From Clostridia bacterium (GTDB lineage Bacteria > Bacillota_A > Clostridia > Christensenellales > Aristaeellaceae), in NCBI GenBank assembly GCA_017620455.1, contig JAFZQK010000022.1, positions 10,814 through 74,813 on the forward strand: a DNA stretch of 64,000 nucleotides, written 5' to 3'. The notes beneath the pieces were generated by a model. It did no database searches, had not been told where the DNA came from, and was given only the letters and a program-made list of their open reading frames with translations. Of the stretch, positions 51,061-60,543 are shown in pieces. The stretch's first letter is position 1; each line of letters begins with the position of its first letter. The position numbers were made by a program, and so were the translations under genes.

Positions 51061-51107
51061 GGGGGAGAACTGTTCTTTGAAGAGCGAAGAACGGTTCTTC
51101 CTCTTTT
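51061..51107 (+). terminator. terminator of the metal-efflux operon
   Basis: A 19-bp RNA stem: 51061-51079 pairs with 51085-51103 around a 5-base loop, with four G-U pairs and no mismatch, followed by TTTT. Its GGGGGAGA and GTTCTTTG blocks recall the palindrome at 23728. Confidence 0.8.
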
Positions 51108-51203
51108 CTGCTGAAAAACAAATTGATCCTGCCGCGATGCAACAATATACGCCTCTGATCCGTCTTAATGAATGAACAGAACACAGAAGCGGAGGAAGAA
51201 AGA

Positions 51204-52961
51204 ATGAGAAGGCTGCTGTGTGCGGCATTGGCCGCGCTGATGATGCTGGCGCTGCTTTCCGCGGCGCAGGGAGAACCCCTGGAAACCTATGAGGCGGTGG
51301 CGGTGTGCGCGGACCTGACGGAAAGGATCGCGCTGAAGCAGAAGCCGGAGGCGGAAAGCGATTCCGTCTGCCTGATCTACGGGGGCACGCCCGTGACCGT
51401 GCTGGACGCCGATATGGGGAACGGCTTTGCTTTGGTTGCCGTGGAAGACGTGGCGGGATACCTGCCCGCGGACCGGCTGATGCGGAAAAACCGGAATTAC
51501 GGCGCGCCGGAATTGCTCTTTTCGGCGGATGTGAAGAAGAAGCAAGGCGCTGATCTGCGGACGGCGCCGGACGCGTCCGCCGACGTTTCGGGCACTGCCC
51601 GGGGAAGCGTTTACCTGCTGGCGGACATGGGAAACGGCTGGCGGTACGTGACCACGAATGAAAAGGACCGCTGCGGCTTCGTTCCCGCGGAGGAACTGGA
51701 GAACGAAGAAATCTATGCCGAAGGCGCTTTCCTGATCCCCGCGGACGGCGGCGACAGGGTGACGGTGTACGCGGATGAAAACATGGAAACCCCGGTGGGG
51801 TTTTACTATGCCGGGTCCGGCGTAAACGTCGAAGGCTGCTCCCCGGACGGCGGCTACAGGGTCTGCTGCTGCGGCGGGATCACGGGGGAAGACGACACAG
51901 GTCCCATGGGCTTTGTGCGCCGGGAGGACGTGCAGATTTTCGTCCAGCCCTGGGAGATCGTGGGGCGAGCCGTGAAGGGGACCGTCCTGGAGGATCTGGA
52001 ACTCGGGAAAACCGGCCCGTTTCTGCCCCAAGGCGCGTCCCTGGTGATCGCAGGGGAATACAACGGGCTGTATCACGTCGTTTTCGACGATCCGGAAACG
52101 GGGCTGACCTGTTCCCGGCTGGTGGATAAGGGGCTGATCCGGGCCACGGAGGAACGGGCGGACCGGCACCGGCCGCCGCGGATCGCATACGGCCTGCTGA
52201 CGGCGAGCGAAGACGAGGGCTTTACGCTCCTGGATCGGGAAAACGAGGATGAATGCGCGCCTTGGGAAGCGGAATCCGGCCTGTGCGAGATCATCGGCGA
52301 GGGAGAGGACTGGTATCAGGCGCGGAAGCTGTTTGAGCCTAACTTCTTTATTGAGAAAACGGGCGTAAGGATCATTACCGCGCTGTATCCCGCGGCGACG
52401 GAGAAAAAAGGCGCCGGGGAATGGACGGTCCAAGAAGCGGACGAGGGGCTGTGGCTGCTGACGGTGGAAGCGGGCGCGGAAGCGCATTACGTCGCGACCA
52501 TGGACGAGATCGTGGATGAAATCACCGCCTCCCCATCTTCCGGCGCAGCGCACTATTCCGTGTATCTCGTGCCGGGTATGGACATCACCCTGACGGGAGA
52601 CGCCGTTCTGACCCCGGCTTCGGAAGATAGTCTGCCTGTGATCCTGCCCCGGCATCCCGCGGATATGTATACGGAAACCGTGATTTTCTCCGGTTCCGGC
52701 CGGTTCTTCTGCGAATTGCAGCTGCCGGATTATTCCAATTATTTCTCTTACCTCGTTCGTCCGCTGCCGGGTGCGGAAGAAAGCCGGGTGAGGGTTTTCA
52801 CCCTGTTTTGCGATCCCGACGGCTTTGCGGAGAGTGAAACCGTGATCCTGACGGATCCGGACGAAAGCTTTGCCGAAAACGGCTGGCTGGTGGATCTCGT
52901 GCCCGGTCAATTCCTGGAATTGGAGAACTGCACCGTGGAGATCTGTTACGGAAACGGTTGA
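51204..52961 (+). CDS. large secreted protein with SH3-like repeats
   Basis: A 585-residue exported protein with signal peptide (residues 1 to 22, LMMLALLSAAQG). Several SH3-like beta segments follow, as in LIYGGTPVTVLDADMGNGFALVAVEDVAGYLP and GNGWRYVTTNEKDRCGFVPAEEL. The C-terminal half is beta-rich, without a recognised domain. Such proteins bind the wall. The start ATG 51204 has GGAGG eight bases upstream; an earlier ATG at 51168 lacks a site. No promoter was clear. It resembles in style the LRR/SH3 protein at 15533. Unknown function. Confidence 0.72.
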   Translation: MRRLLCAALAALMMLALLSAAQGEPLETYEAVAVCADLTERIALKQKPEAESDSVCLIYGGTPVTVLDADMGNGFALVAVEDVAGYLPADRLMRKNRNYGAPELLFSADVKKKQGADLRTAPDASADVSGTARGSVYLLADMGNGWRYVTTNEKDRCGFVPAEELENEEIYAEGAFLIPADGGDRVTVYADENMETPVGFYYAGSGVNVEGCSPDGGYRVCCCGGITGEDDTGPMGFVRREDVQIFVQPWEIVGRAVKGTVLEDLELGKTGPFLPQGASLVIAGEYNGLYHVVFDDPETGLTCSRLVDKGLIRATEERADRHRPPRIAYGLLTASEDEGFTLLDRENEDECAPWEAESGLCEIIGEGEDWYQARKLFEPNFFIEKTGVRIITALYPAATEKKGAGEWTVQEADEGLWLLTVEAGAEAHYVATMDEIVDEITASPSSGAAHYSVYLVPGMDITLTGDAVLTPASEDSLPVILPRHPADMYTETVIFSGSGRFFCELQLPDYSNYFSYLVRPLPGAEESRVRVFTLFCDPDGFAESETVILTDPDESFAENGWLVDLVPGQFLELENCTVEICYGNG

Positions 52962-53038
52962 GAAATTACGGATTCATAGAGAGTTTACAAAATTATTTCA
53001 ATTTGTTTCAAAAAGGCTGTACTTGCGCCCCTGAATTA

Positions 53039-53047
53039 TGCTATAAT
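53039..53047 (+). promoter_or_regulatory. extended -10 promoter of maf-mre operon
   Basis: TG-C-TATAAT (53039-53047), a perfect extended -10 without a clear -35, 58 bases upstream of the maf ATG. Confidence 0.6.
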
Positions 53048-53104
53048 AAGAGGCGCGTTTTTTGTGTACGCAAAAATGCGCGGAACAGGAAAGGAACAAG
53101 GCAC

Positions 53105-53671
53105 ATGCAGGAAGCGTTGATCCTGGCGTCCTCTTCGCCGAGGCGAAAAGAGCTGATGGGCTATACGGGCATCCCTTTCGAGGTGATCACCGCGGAAGCG
53201 GAGGAAATCACCAAGGGCGATCCCCGGGCGCTGGTGATGGAAAACGCCCGGCGAAAGGCCCGGGCCGCGGCGGACGCCCATCCCGGGCGCATCGTGCTGG
53301 GCGCGGATACGGTGGTGTATCTGGACGGGCAGGTGCTGGGCAAGCCGAAGGACCATGCGGACGCCAAGCGGATGATCGCCGCGCTGTCCGGTGCGTGGCA
53401 CACGGTGTATACCGGGGTGTGCGTGATCTCCCCCCGGGGCGAGGACGTGCGCTTCGACGAATCGCGGGTGCAGTTCGTGACGCTGACGCCGGAGGAGATC
53501 GACCGGTACGCGGCGTCGGCGGAGCCCATGGACAAGGCCGGAGCCTACGCCCTGCAGGGGAAGGGCGGCATGTTCGTGCGCCGCATCGAGGGCAGCTATT
53601 CCAACGTGATCGGCCTGCCCATGGCGCTGGTAAGGGACATGCTCACTGCCGCAGGCGTGCCTGTTTTATAA
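53105..53671 (+). CDS. maf: Maf-family nucleotide pyrophosphatase
   Basis: A 188-residue Maf protein, which hydrolyses non-canonical or modified NTPs (dTTP/UTP or m7GTP) and is linked to septum control. LASSSPRRKELM at the N-terminus, GADTVVYLDGQVLGKPKD and GAYALQGKGGMFV are family motifs. It begins the operon with mreBCD, as in Bacillus. The ATG at 53105 is the family start; the longer open frame upstream crosses the promoter. Confidence 0.95.
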   Translation: MQEALILASSSPRRKELMGYTGIPFEVITAEAEEITKGDPRALVMENARRKARAAADAHPGRIVLGADTVVYLDGQVLGKPKDHADAKRMIAALSGAWHTVYTGVCVISPRGEDVRFDESRVQFVTLTPEEIDRYAASAEPMDKAGAYALQGKGGMFVRRIEGSYSNVIGLPMALVRDMLTAAGVPVL

Positions 53672-53701
53672 GAAAACAACAGAATGGACGGATGAAGATA
53701 C

Positions 53702-54745
53702 ATGGCCATCATTGCGCCGGATATCGGCATTGATCTGGGCACAGCCAATACGCAGGTATACGTGCGGAGAAAGGGCATCGTGATCGACGAGCCTTCCCTG
53801 CTGGTGGTGGACCGCACGGGGCGGCACGCCGTGCGCGCCATCGGGGAGGAAGCCTGGGCGCTGCTGGGCAGGACCGCGGCGGACGTGACCAGCGTTCGCC
53901 CCCTGTCGGACGGCATGATCCGGGATTTCGATATGACCCAGTATATGCTGCAGTATTTTGTAAGAAAGGCCATCGGCGCTTCCCGGCTGGTGAAGCCCCG
54001 GGCCATTATGACCATTCCCTGCCGGGTGTCGCCCATCGAGCGCCGGGCCGTGCGCAAGGCGGCGGTGTACGCGGGCGTCCGCCAGGGGCAATTGCATCTG
54101 GTGGAAAAGCCCTTCGCGGCGGCCATCGGCAGCGGACTTCCCGTGTTTGAGCCCACGGGCAGCATGGTGGTGGATATCGGCGGCGGCACCACCGAAGCCG
54201 CGGTGATCAGCCTGGGGGGCATCGTGGTGTCCCGTTCCATCCGCATCGGCGGGGTGAAAATGGACGAGAGCATCATCGCTTACGTGAAAAGGGAATTCAA
54301 CATGCTCATCGGCGATCGCACCGCGGAGGATGTGAAGATCGCCCTGGGAAGCGCCCTGCCGCTCAAGGAGGAGCGCCGGGTGCTGGTGCGGGGCCGGGAT
54401 ATGATCACCAATCTGCCCCAGACGGCGGAAATCTCCTCCGCCGCCGTGTACGAGGCCCTCAAGGGCACCTGCCAGGCGATCCTGGGGGCCATCCAGAACG
54501 TGCTGGAAAGGACGCCGCCGGAGCTGGCAGGGGACGTGATGAAATCCGGCATTCATCTGACGGGCGGCGCATCCCAGCTTTTCGGGCTGGATCAGTTCAT
54601 CGCGTCCGAGCTGGATATGCCCGTGCTGCTGGCCCGGGATCCCATGGGCTGCGCCGCGCTGGGCGCCGGCCATCTGGCGGACAACATCGAACTGCTGCAC
54701 CGGATCGGAAAATCCAGCTTCCTTCGGGAGGAAGGCGAGGAGTAA
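53702..54745 (+). CDS. mreB: rod-shape actin homologue MreB/Mbl
   Basis: A 347-residue actin-fold protein organising the elongasome under the membrane. Phosphate-1 motif DIGIDLGTANTQVYV, phosphate-2 VDIGGGTTEAAVIS and adenosine motif LTGGASQLFGL are present. It is the first of the mreBCD genes with a weak ribosome site. Only one MreB paralogue is seen in this window. Confidence 0.96.
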   Translation: MAIIAPDIGIDLGTANTQVYVRRKGIVIDEPSLLVVDRTGRHAVRAIGEEAWALLGRTAADVTSVRPLSDGMIRDFDMTQYMLQYFVRKAIGASRLVKPRAIMTIPCRVSPIERRAVRKAAVYAGVRQGQLHLVEKPFAAAIGSGLPVFEPTGSMVVDIGGGTTEAAVISLGGIVVSRSIRIGGVKMDESIIAYVKREFNMLIGDRTAEDVKIALGSALPLKEERRVLVRGRDMITNLPQTAEISSAAVYEALKGTCQAILGAIQNVLERTPPELAGDVMKSGIHLTGGASQLFGLDQFIASELDMPVLLARDPMGCAALGAGHLADNIELLHRIGKSSFLREEGEE

Positions 54746-54751
54746 AACGGC

Positions 54752-56383
54752 ATGGCGAGACGTGAACAGCGGGAATTCTCCGAAAGCGAAAGCCTGCGCG
54801 CCCAAGGCGGACAGGACGATTTTGGCGTGGAGGAACGCAAGCCGCTCTGGGCCCTGGAAATGGAAAGCAGCGCCGGAAAGCAGGAGGACGACCTGACGCA
54901 GGAAGCCGTCCGGGAAGCGGACGCCGGGAAGCGGGAAAACGCGGACAGCCAGGCCGAAAGCGCCTCCCGGGAGGAAAAGCCCGCCCCGGAACCGCCGCGG
55001 CAGGGCAGGGAAAGCGCCGGGGAGAGCCGCACCGACGAAAGGACGGCCGACGAAGCCTGGAGCCGGGAGGCAAAACGGGTGGAAAGCGCCGCTCAAAGGC
55101 GCCGGGAGCGTCCCGCGGAGCCGGCCGGCAATAAAAACCGCAAGGGAAAAAAGAAAAAGAACGGCAGGGGAGACAGCCAGGAAGGCTTCCTGCGCAATCT
55201 GATCATCATTGTAGTCTGCTCGGTGCTGTTCATCATGGTGGCCATGACGGTGGTATCCAATTTTGTGGACATGCCCATCCTGCAGCTGCCCAAGAAAGCG
55301 GTCACGGCGGCGTTCACCCCGGTGCAGCGCCTGTTTTCCGGGGTCACGGACCGGGTGGTGGAATACCTGCGGACGCTGAAGATCCGCGGCAATCTGGAAT
55401 ATGAATACGATCAGCTGCTGATCAAGCTGGACGAAATGGCCACGGAAGTGGCGGTGAACGAGGAGCTGCGCCGCACCAATCAATCCCTTTACGACCTGCT
55501 GGACGAGCAGGAGCGCAACCGCAGCATGAATCCCCTGGCGGCCACGGTGATCGGCACGGACACCAGCAATTATTTTTCCACCCTGACCCTGGACGTGGGC
55601 AGCAAGAACGGCGTGACGGAATACATGGCCGTGGTGGCCCAGGGCGGCCTGGTGGGCGTCACCTACGACGTGAAGGACTATAAATGCCAGGTGCGCTGCA
55701 TCATCAACAGCGACTGCACCGTGGCGGGCCTCGTGCAGTCCAGCCGGGATCAGGGCAGTGTAAAGGGCACCCTGGGGACCGACGGGAAGCCCATGTGCCG
55801 CATGTACTATCTGCCGGATTCTTCCCTGCCCCGGCCCGGAGACGTGGTGGTCACCTCCGGCGTGGGCCTGGAATTTCCCAAGGGCATCCCCATCGGGTAC
55901 ATCCGGGAAAGCACCCGGGGCATGGACGACAACAAATCCTACGTGGTGCTGGAGCCCGTGGTGGATTTCCAGCACCTGGAGTACGTGACGGTGTACCGCT
56001 ACCGGCCCACCTATGCCGAGGCGGCCCAGGCGCGGGTCAACGCCTCTCAGGAGATCGTCCTGGAGCCGCTGGCCACGGCGCGGCCCATCCCGGAATGGGA
56101 GACCGGCGGCGTGAGCGATTTTATTTTCAGCGCTACGGATGCGCCCTCGTCCACCGGGACCCCGGAGGACGCCGCCACGTCCGCGCCGCAGGATGCGCCC
56201 ACCCCAACGCCGGCCCCCTCCGCGGCCCCCGCGGGGACGGAGCCGCCGCCGAATCTGGAATACCGTCCGGCGGACAAGGAGTACGTTACGCCCACCCCCA
56301 CGGCGCGGCCCACCTTTACCCCGGAGCCTTCGCCGGTGCCCACGCCGGACCCCGGCGCCATGAAACTGGAGGATGACGAGTGA
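54752..56383 (+). CDS. mreC: MreC with long charged N-terminus and Pro/Thr/Ala-rich tail
   Basis: A 543-residue MreC. About 145 very charged cytoplasmic residues precede the membrane helix (LIIIVVCSVLFIMVAMTVV), then a coiled coil (residues 205 to 250) and the beta domain with ATVIGTDTSNYFSTLTLD and VVVTSGVGLEFPKGIPIG. The last 110 residues are rich in Pro, Thr and Ala. Typical MreC has about 280 to 370 residues, so both ends are extended here. It links MreB to PBP2. Its stop overlaps the mreD GTG. Confidence 0.9.
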   Translation: MARREQREFSESESLRAQGGQDDFGVEERKPLWALEMESSAGKQEDDLTQEAVREADAGKRENADSQAESASREEKPAPEPPRQGRESAGESRTDERTADEAWSREAKRVESAAQRRRERPAEPAGNKNRKGKKKKNGRGDSQEGFLRNLIIIVVCSVLFIMVAMTVVSNFVDMPILQLPKKAVTAAFTPVQRLFSGVTDRVVEYLRTLKIRGNLEYEYDQLLIKLDEMATEVAVNEELRRTNQSLYDLLDEQERNRSMNPLAATVIGTDTSNYFSTLTLDVGSKNGVTEYMAVVAQGGLVGVTYDVKDYKCQVRCIINSDCTVAGLVQSSRDQGSVKGTLGTDGKPMCRMYYLPDSSLPRPGDVVVTSGVGLEFPKGIPIGYIRESTRGMDDNKSYVVLEPVVDFQHLEYVTVYRYRPTYAEAAQARVNASQEIVLEPLATARPIPEWETGGVSDFIFSATDAPSSTGTPEDAATSAPQDAPTPTPAPSAAPAGTEPPPNLEYRPADKEYVTPTPTARPTFTPEPSPVPTPDPGAMKLEDDE

Positions 56384-57024
56384 AAGCGCTGAGGAGAGCC
56401 CTGAAGGTGCTGGCGCTTTCCCTGCTGGCTTATCTGGTGCAGGCGTGCGTGATGCAGTACCTGAAAATCGGCGGCATTTGCGGCAGCGTGCTGTTCGCCA
56501 TGCTGGCCGTGATCGTGGTGTCCTGCGGGAAGAAATACGCCTTCTGCGCTTCCTGCGTGGTCGCCATGCTGATGGAAAGCATGCTGAAGCTGTCCAACGT
56601 GCCGGGCTTCTATGTGATCGCATATCCGGTGATCACCATGCTGTGCGCCCAGGCCTTCGCGGACATGAGCGACAGGCAGCTGGAGCGGCAGCGCGTCATC
56701 AACGACAACCGCCGCGCCCGTCAGCAGCAGCGGGGCGGAAGGGACCGCTGGTGGCGGAGGCTGTTTTCCCATCGGCGGGAAGGCGACCTGCCCGCCCATC
56801 TGCGCATCCCCCTGTGCGCGGTGCTGATGGATCTGATCATGAATATCGCTTTGTGCACGTATATGTACCTGATCGGGGAGGATATCACCGCGTCCCATGC
56901 GGCGCGGGCGCTGGGCGCCGCGCTGTATACCGCCGGGATCGCGGCGCTGATCATGGTGCCGGTCCGGTACGTGCTGCGCATGTATACGCCCCGCAGGCGC
57001 GCGAAGGGAGGTGAGGCGCCGTGA
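56380..57024 (+). CDS. mreD: MreD-like rod-shape membrane protein
   Basis: A 214-residue membrane protein with about five helices, in the MreD position and of its general pattern; the primary sequence is poorly conserved in this family. A basic, arginine-rich loop (residues 105 to 140) separates the helices into two sets, which is unusual. GTGA overlaps at both the start (with mreC) and the end (with the PBP2 gene) indicate coupled translation. Confidence 0.8.
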   Translation: MKALRRALKVLALSLLAYLVQACVMQYLKIGGICGSVLFAMLAVIVVSCGKKYAFCASCVVAMLMESMLKLSNVPGFYVIAYPVITMLCAQAFADMSDRQLERQRVINDNRRARQQQRGGRDRWWRRLFSHRREGDLPAHLRIPLCAVLMDLIMNIALCTYMYLIGEDITASHAARALGAALYTAGIAALIMVPVRYVLRMYTPRRRAKGGEAP

Positions 57025-59660
57025 AGGACGAATTCAAAAGAAACCGCAGAAAAAAGAAAAAGAATCAGCAGCTCAACACCCGGTTCCTGCTTTTTACCGG
57101 CGTGGTGATGCTGGCCTTCGGCGTGCTCATCCTCAATCTGTACGATCTGCAGGTGGTGTCCGGCCAGGAATATGCCGAGACCGCCAGCAACCAGAGCATC
57201 AAATCCATCGCCATCCGGGGCAGCCGCGGAATGATCACGGACATCAATTCCGTGGTGCTGGCCAAATCCGAAAAGGCGTACAACGTCACCTTCTACCGGG
57301 ATAACAGCGATTGGGATTATCCCACCGCCCAGCTGCTGGAGGCCATCGAGATCGTGGAAAGCCACGGGGGCCAGATCACCGTAACGTCCCCCCTGATCCG
57401 CAATGCGGAGACTGGCGAATGGGAATTCAATTTCGGCGACGGCATTTCGGAAAGCGCCTACAACAAGCGCAAAGAATACTTCTATTCCAATAATTATCTC
57501 ACGGCCTCCACCCTGGATACGCCGGAAAAGTGCTTCAAGCGCCTGCGCCAGCGTTTCGGCTTTACCGCGCTGGAGGACGGGACTTACCTGTTCCAGGTGG
57601 ACGCGGACGGCAACTCCGTGGTGCCCGACGCCGTATCGCCCAACCGGAACAAGGCGGTGTCCTCCGTGCCGGTGACCGAGGATACGGTGCTCAAGGTCAT
57701 CGCCATCAACACCACCATGCAGGATAACGCCTTCAACTCCCTGCCCGTGGCCATCGCCGAGGACGTGAGCTATGAAACCGTCAGCGAGATCGAAGGGCGC
57801 AGCATGAGCATGCCCTGGGTGGGGGTGACGATGGGGGACAAGCGGGTGTATCCCAACGGCTCCCTGGCCGCCACGGTCATCGGATATACGGGCAAGATCC
57901 AGAACGCGGATTATTATTACAGCGATCTGAAGCCCGCCGGCTACGCCATGAACGATTACATCGGCCAGGACGGCATCGAGGCCAGCATGGAAAGCTGGCT
58001 CACCGCCAACATCAAGGACCGGCAGGGCAGCCGGGTGGTGGAGGTGACCCCGGACGGCAAGGTGACCCGGGTGCTTTCCGAAAAAGCGCCCCAGAACGGC
58101 AACACCGTGAAGCTCACCATCAATTCCCAGTACCAGGCCGTGGCGGAACGGGCCATCGCAGCCAACGTGGAGCGCACCCGCAACGAGCAGGAAAAGCGCA
58201 TGCGGGATCCCAGCTGGCTGGAAACCAACAAGGACAAGGTGGGCAGCCGGGACTGGGAAGAATTCCCCATCCGCCTGGCCACCACCGGCGTGCTGATCGT
58301 GATGGACCTCCGGGAGGGCAACGCCGGTAACATCCTGGCCCTGGCCCAGTACCCCAACTACGATCTGAACGCCATGGTGAAGGGCGGGGACCCGGCGCTG
58401 CAGATCGTGCAGGACGAACGCGGGCTGCTGATGAACTACGCCATCCAGACCCGCGCCGAGCCAGGCTCCATTTTCAAGATGGTCACGGGCCTGGCGGCCC
58501 TGACCAACGGCGTGCTGACCCCCTTTGAAATGATCGACGACGGCGGCCGCTTCATGCAGTACACCAACAACCGCGAGGACGCGCCCAAATGCTGGACCAG
58601 CAAGCCTTCCACCCATAAGGACCAGACCATCGTGGAGGGGCTGACGAATTCCTGCAACTATTTCTTCTACACCTGCGCGTCCCGCCTGTACGATCAGTTC
58701 CCCTCGGAGGAGCGGCTGTACAAATACGCGGCGCAGATGGGCCTCACCAGCAAAACGGGCATCGACCTGCCGGGCGAACTGCGCCCCGTGGTGGGGAACC
58801 AGACCAACCTGTACGATCAGACCGTCAGCATTTCCGAGCAGATGACGGATACCCCCGCCATCGTGGCCGCGGCCATCAAGAAGCACCTGATCAACTACGG
58901 CGCAAGCTACGGCATCGAATACGACAACGCCCGGCTGGACCGGTGCATCAAGCTGCTGATGGACATGGCCATCAACACCTCTTCCGACGACTGGGTGGTG
59001 AACGCCCGCCCCATCTTCATGACGGAATTGAACATGACCCGAACGATGGTGTTGCAGGCCGCGCTGATGCGCGATCTGTGGACGTACCTGAACACCATCA
59101 AATGGGGCGGCAGCCAGGAGATCCAGATGGGCGTGGGTCAGTCCATCACCCTGCTGACGCCCATCACCGTGGTGCGCTATATCGGGTCCGTCACCAACGA
59201 CGCCATCGTGTATAACCCCAACATCGTGGATTCCATCATTTCCCCGGAGGGCGAGATCCTCTCCCAGCGCACCGCCACCCAGTTCAACGTCCTGGAAAGC
59301 GCCAAGCCGTACATGCAGTATATCCTGCGGGGGCTGGAGGGCGTGGTCGACGAAACCGGTACCGCCGCGGCCCAGTTCAAGGATTGGAAGTACACGCCCA
59401 AGGAGGTCATGTACGGAAAAACGGGAACGTCCCAGGTGACCATCGGCAAGATCCGGCTGGACCTGGAGAACAACGGCTGGTTCGTGGCCATGTGCCCCAA
59501 CGCCAAGCCGGAAATCGCCATCGTCAGCTTCATTCCCAACGGCCTGTCCGGCGCGTTCACCACCCGGGCCGCCCGGGACTTTATCGAATTCTATCTGGAT
59601 GAAAAAGCGAAGGTGGACGATACCCTGACGCTGCCCGGCGGGAACAGCCTGGCGCCCTGA
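57021..59660 (+). CDS. mrdA: penicillin-binding protein 2 (elongasome transpeptidase), enlarged
   Basis: An 879-residue class B PBP. After a basic N-terminus and one helix come the PBP dimerisation domain and a transpeptidase with S483-x-x-K486 (PGSIFKM), S544-C-N546 and K800-T-G. The distance from SxN to KTG is 254 residues, about 100 more than I recall for E. coli PBP2; the extra part lies near residues 600 to 700, with WVVNARPIFMTEL and LNTIKWGG. It starts at GTG. It cross-links new wall with RodA, encoded two genes later. Confidence 0.94.
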   Translation: MKDEFKRNRRKKKKNQQLNTRFLLFTGVVMLAFGVLILNLYDLQVVSGQEYAETASNQSIKSIAIRGSRGMITDINSVVLAKSEKAYNVTFYRDNSDWDYPTAQLLEAIEIVESHGGQITVTSPLIRNAETGEWEFNFGDGISESAYNKRKEYFYSNNYLTASTLDTPEKCFKRLRQRFGFTALEDGTYLFQVDADGNSVVPDAVSPNRNKAVSSVPVTEDTVLKVIAINTTMQDNAFNSLPVAIAEDVSYETVSEIEGRSMSMPWVGVTMGDKRVYPNGSLAATVIGYTGKIQNADYYYSDLKPAGYAMNDYIGQDGIEASMESWLTANIKDRQGSRVVEVTPDGKVTRVLSEKAPQNGNTVKLTINSQYQAVAERAIAANVERTRNEQEKRMRDPSWLETNKDKVGSRDWEEFPIRLATTGVLIVMDLREGNAGNILALAQYPNYDLNAMVKGGDPALQIVQDERGLLMNYAIQTRAEPGSIFKMVTGLAALTNGVLTPFEMIDDGGRFMQYTNNREDAPKCWTSKPSTHKDQTIVEGLTNSCNYFFYTCASRLYDQFPSEERLYKYAAQMGLTSKTGIDLPGELRPVVGNQTNLYDQTVSISEQMTDTPAIVAAAIKKHLINYGASYGIEYDNARLDRCIKLLMDMAINTSSDDWVVNARPIFMTELNMTRTMVLQAALMRDLWTYLNTIKWGGSQEIQMGVGQSITLLTPITVVRYIGSVTNDAIVYNPNIVDSIISPEGEILSQRTATQFNVLESAKPYMQYILRGLEGVVDETGTAAAQFKDWKYTPKEVMYGKTGTSQVTIGKIRLDLENNGWFVAMCPNAKPEIAIVSFIPNGLSGAFTTRAARDFIEFYLDEKAKVDDTLTLPGGNSLAP

Positions 59661-59751
59661 AAAGGGGCGCGGGCCGGCCCGGCGGCGTAACGGGCATTCG
59701 TTTGACGGTCCATGGAAAGACCGACCGCAGAACAGGAAAGGAAAGCGGAAA

Positions 59752-60543
59752 ATGGGACGCGTTTTTTCGATCATGTCCGGCAAGGGCGGCGTAGGGAAAA
59801 GCACCCTGGCCGCGGCTTTGGCGGAGTATTATGCCCGGGAAGGGAAAAAGGTGGCGCTGCTGGACGGCGACACGGGCCTGCGCTGCGCGGATTTGCTGCT
59901 GGGATTGCAGGATAAGATCGTATACGATCTGGGCGATGTGGCGGAGAAAAACTGCGATCTGGAAAAAGCGGCGGTGGATGCAAACGGCATCCCGGGGCTT
60001 ACACTGCTGGCCGCGCCCCAGATGATGCGCGCGTCCGATATGAAGGCGAAGGACGTGGGGCGGATCGTGACCAGGCTGGCGGAGCAGAACGATATCGTGC
60101 TCCTGGACGCCCCGGCGGGGATCGGAAGGGGACTTAAAAACCTGCTGGGCGCGGCGGCGGAGCCCGTGATCGTGGCGACGCCGGACGACGTGTGCGTCCG
60201 GGACGCCGAGCGGCTTTCCGCGCTGCTCACCCAGCGGGAGGAGCCCCGGCCCGTGATCCTATTCAACCGGGTCAGCCCGAAGCTGGTGCGAAAAGGGGAT
60301 ATGACGCCGCCGGATGTGCTGGCCGCATCCCTGGATCTGCCGCTGATGGGCGTGATCCCGGAAAGCAGAAAGGTCTATCAGGCCCTTTTGACCCACAAAA
60401 CCCCCATGCAGTGCGGGGACATGCGTTTTATCAGGGCCATAGAGGGCATCGCCGGCAGGCTGCTGGGGGCGGACGTGCCCATGGAGCGGTATGCGCCCAG
60501 CGCCGTATTGCAGTTTTTCAGGCGGGGAGGTGACGGCCCGTGA
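59752..60543 (+). CDS. minD: MinD-like ParA-family ATPase
   Basis: A 263-residue deviant Walker A ATPase with GKGGVGKST (K16), the LLDGDTGLR switch and VLLDAPAGIG. A C-terminal amphipathic membrane-targeting helix may be LQFFRRGGDG, shorter than in MinD of E. coli. No minC, minE or divIVA gene lies near it; it sits between PBP2 and rodA. A role in placing the elongasome or division machinery is likely, but identity as FlhG-like or another MinD-type ATPase cannot be ruled out. Confidence 0.85.
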   Translation: MGRVFSIMSGKGGVGKSTLAAALAEYYAREGKKVALLDGDTGLRCADLLLGLQDKIVYDLGDVAEKNCDLEKAAVDANGIPGLTLLAAPQMMRASDMKAKDVGRIVTRLAEQNDIVLLDAPAGIGRGLKNLLGAAAEPVIVATPDDVCVRDAERLSALLTQREEPRPVILFNRVSPKLVRKGDMTPPDVLAASLDLPLMGVIPESRKVYQALLTHKTPMQCGDMRFIRAIEGIAGRLLGADVPMERYAPSAVLQFFRRGGDGP

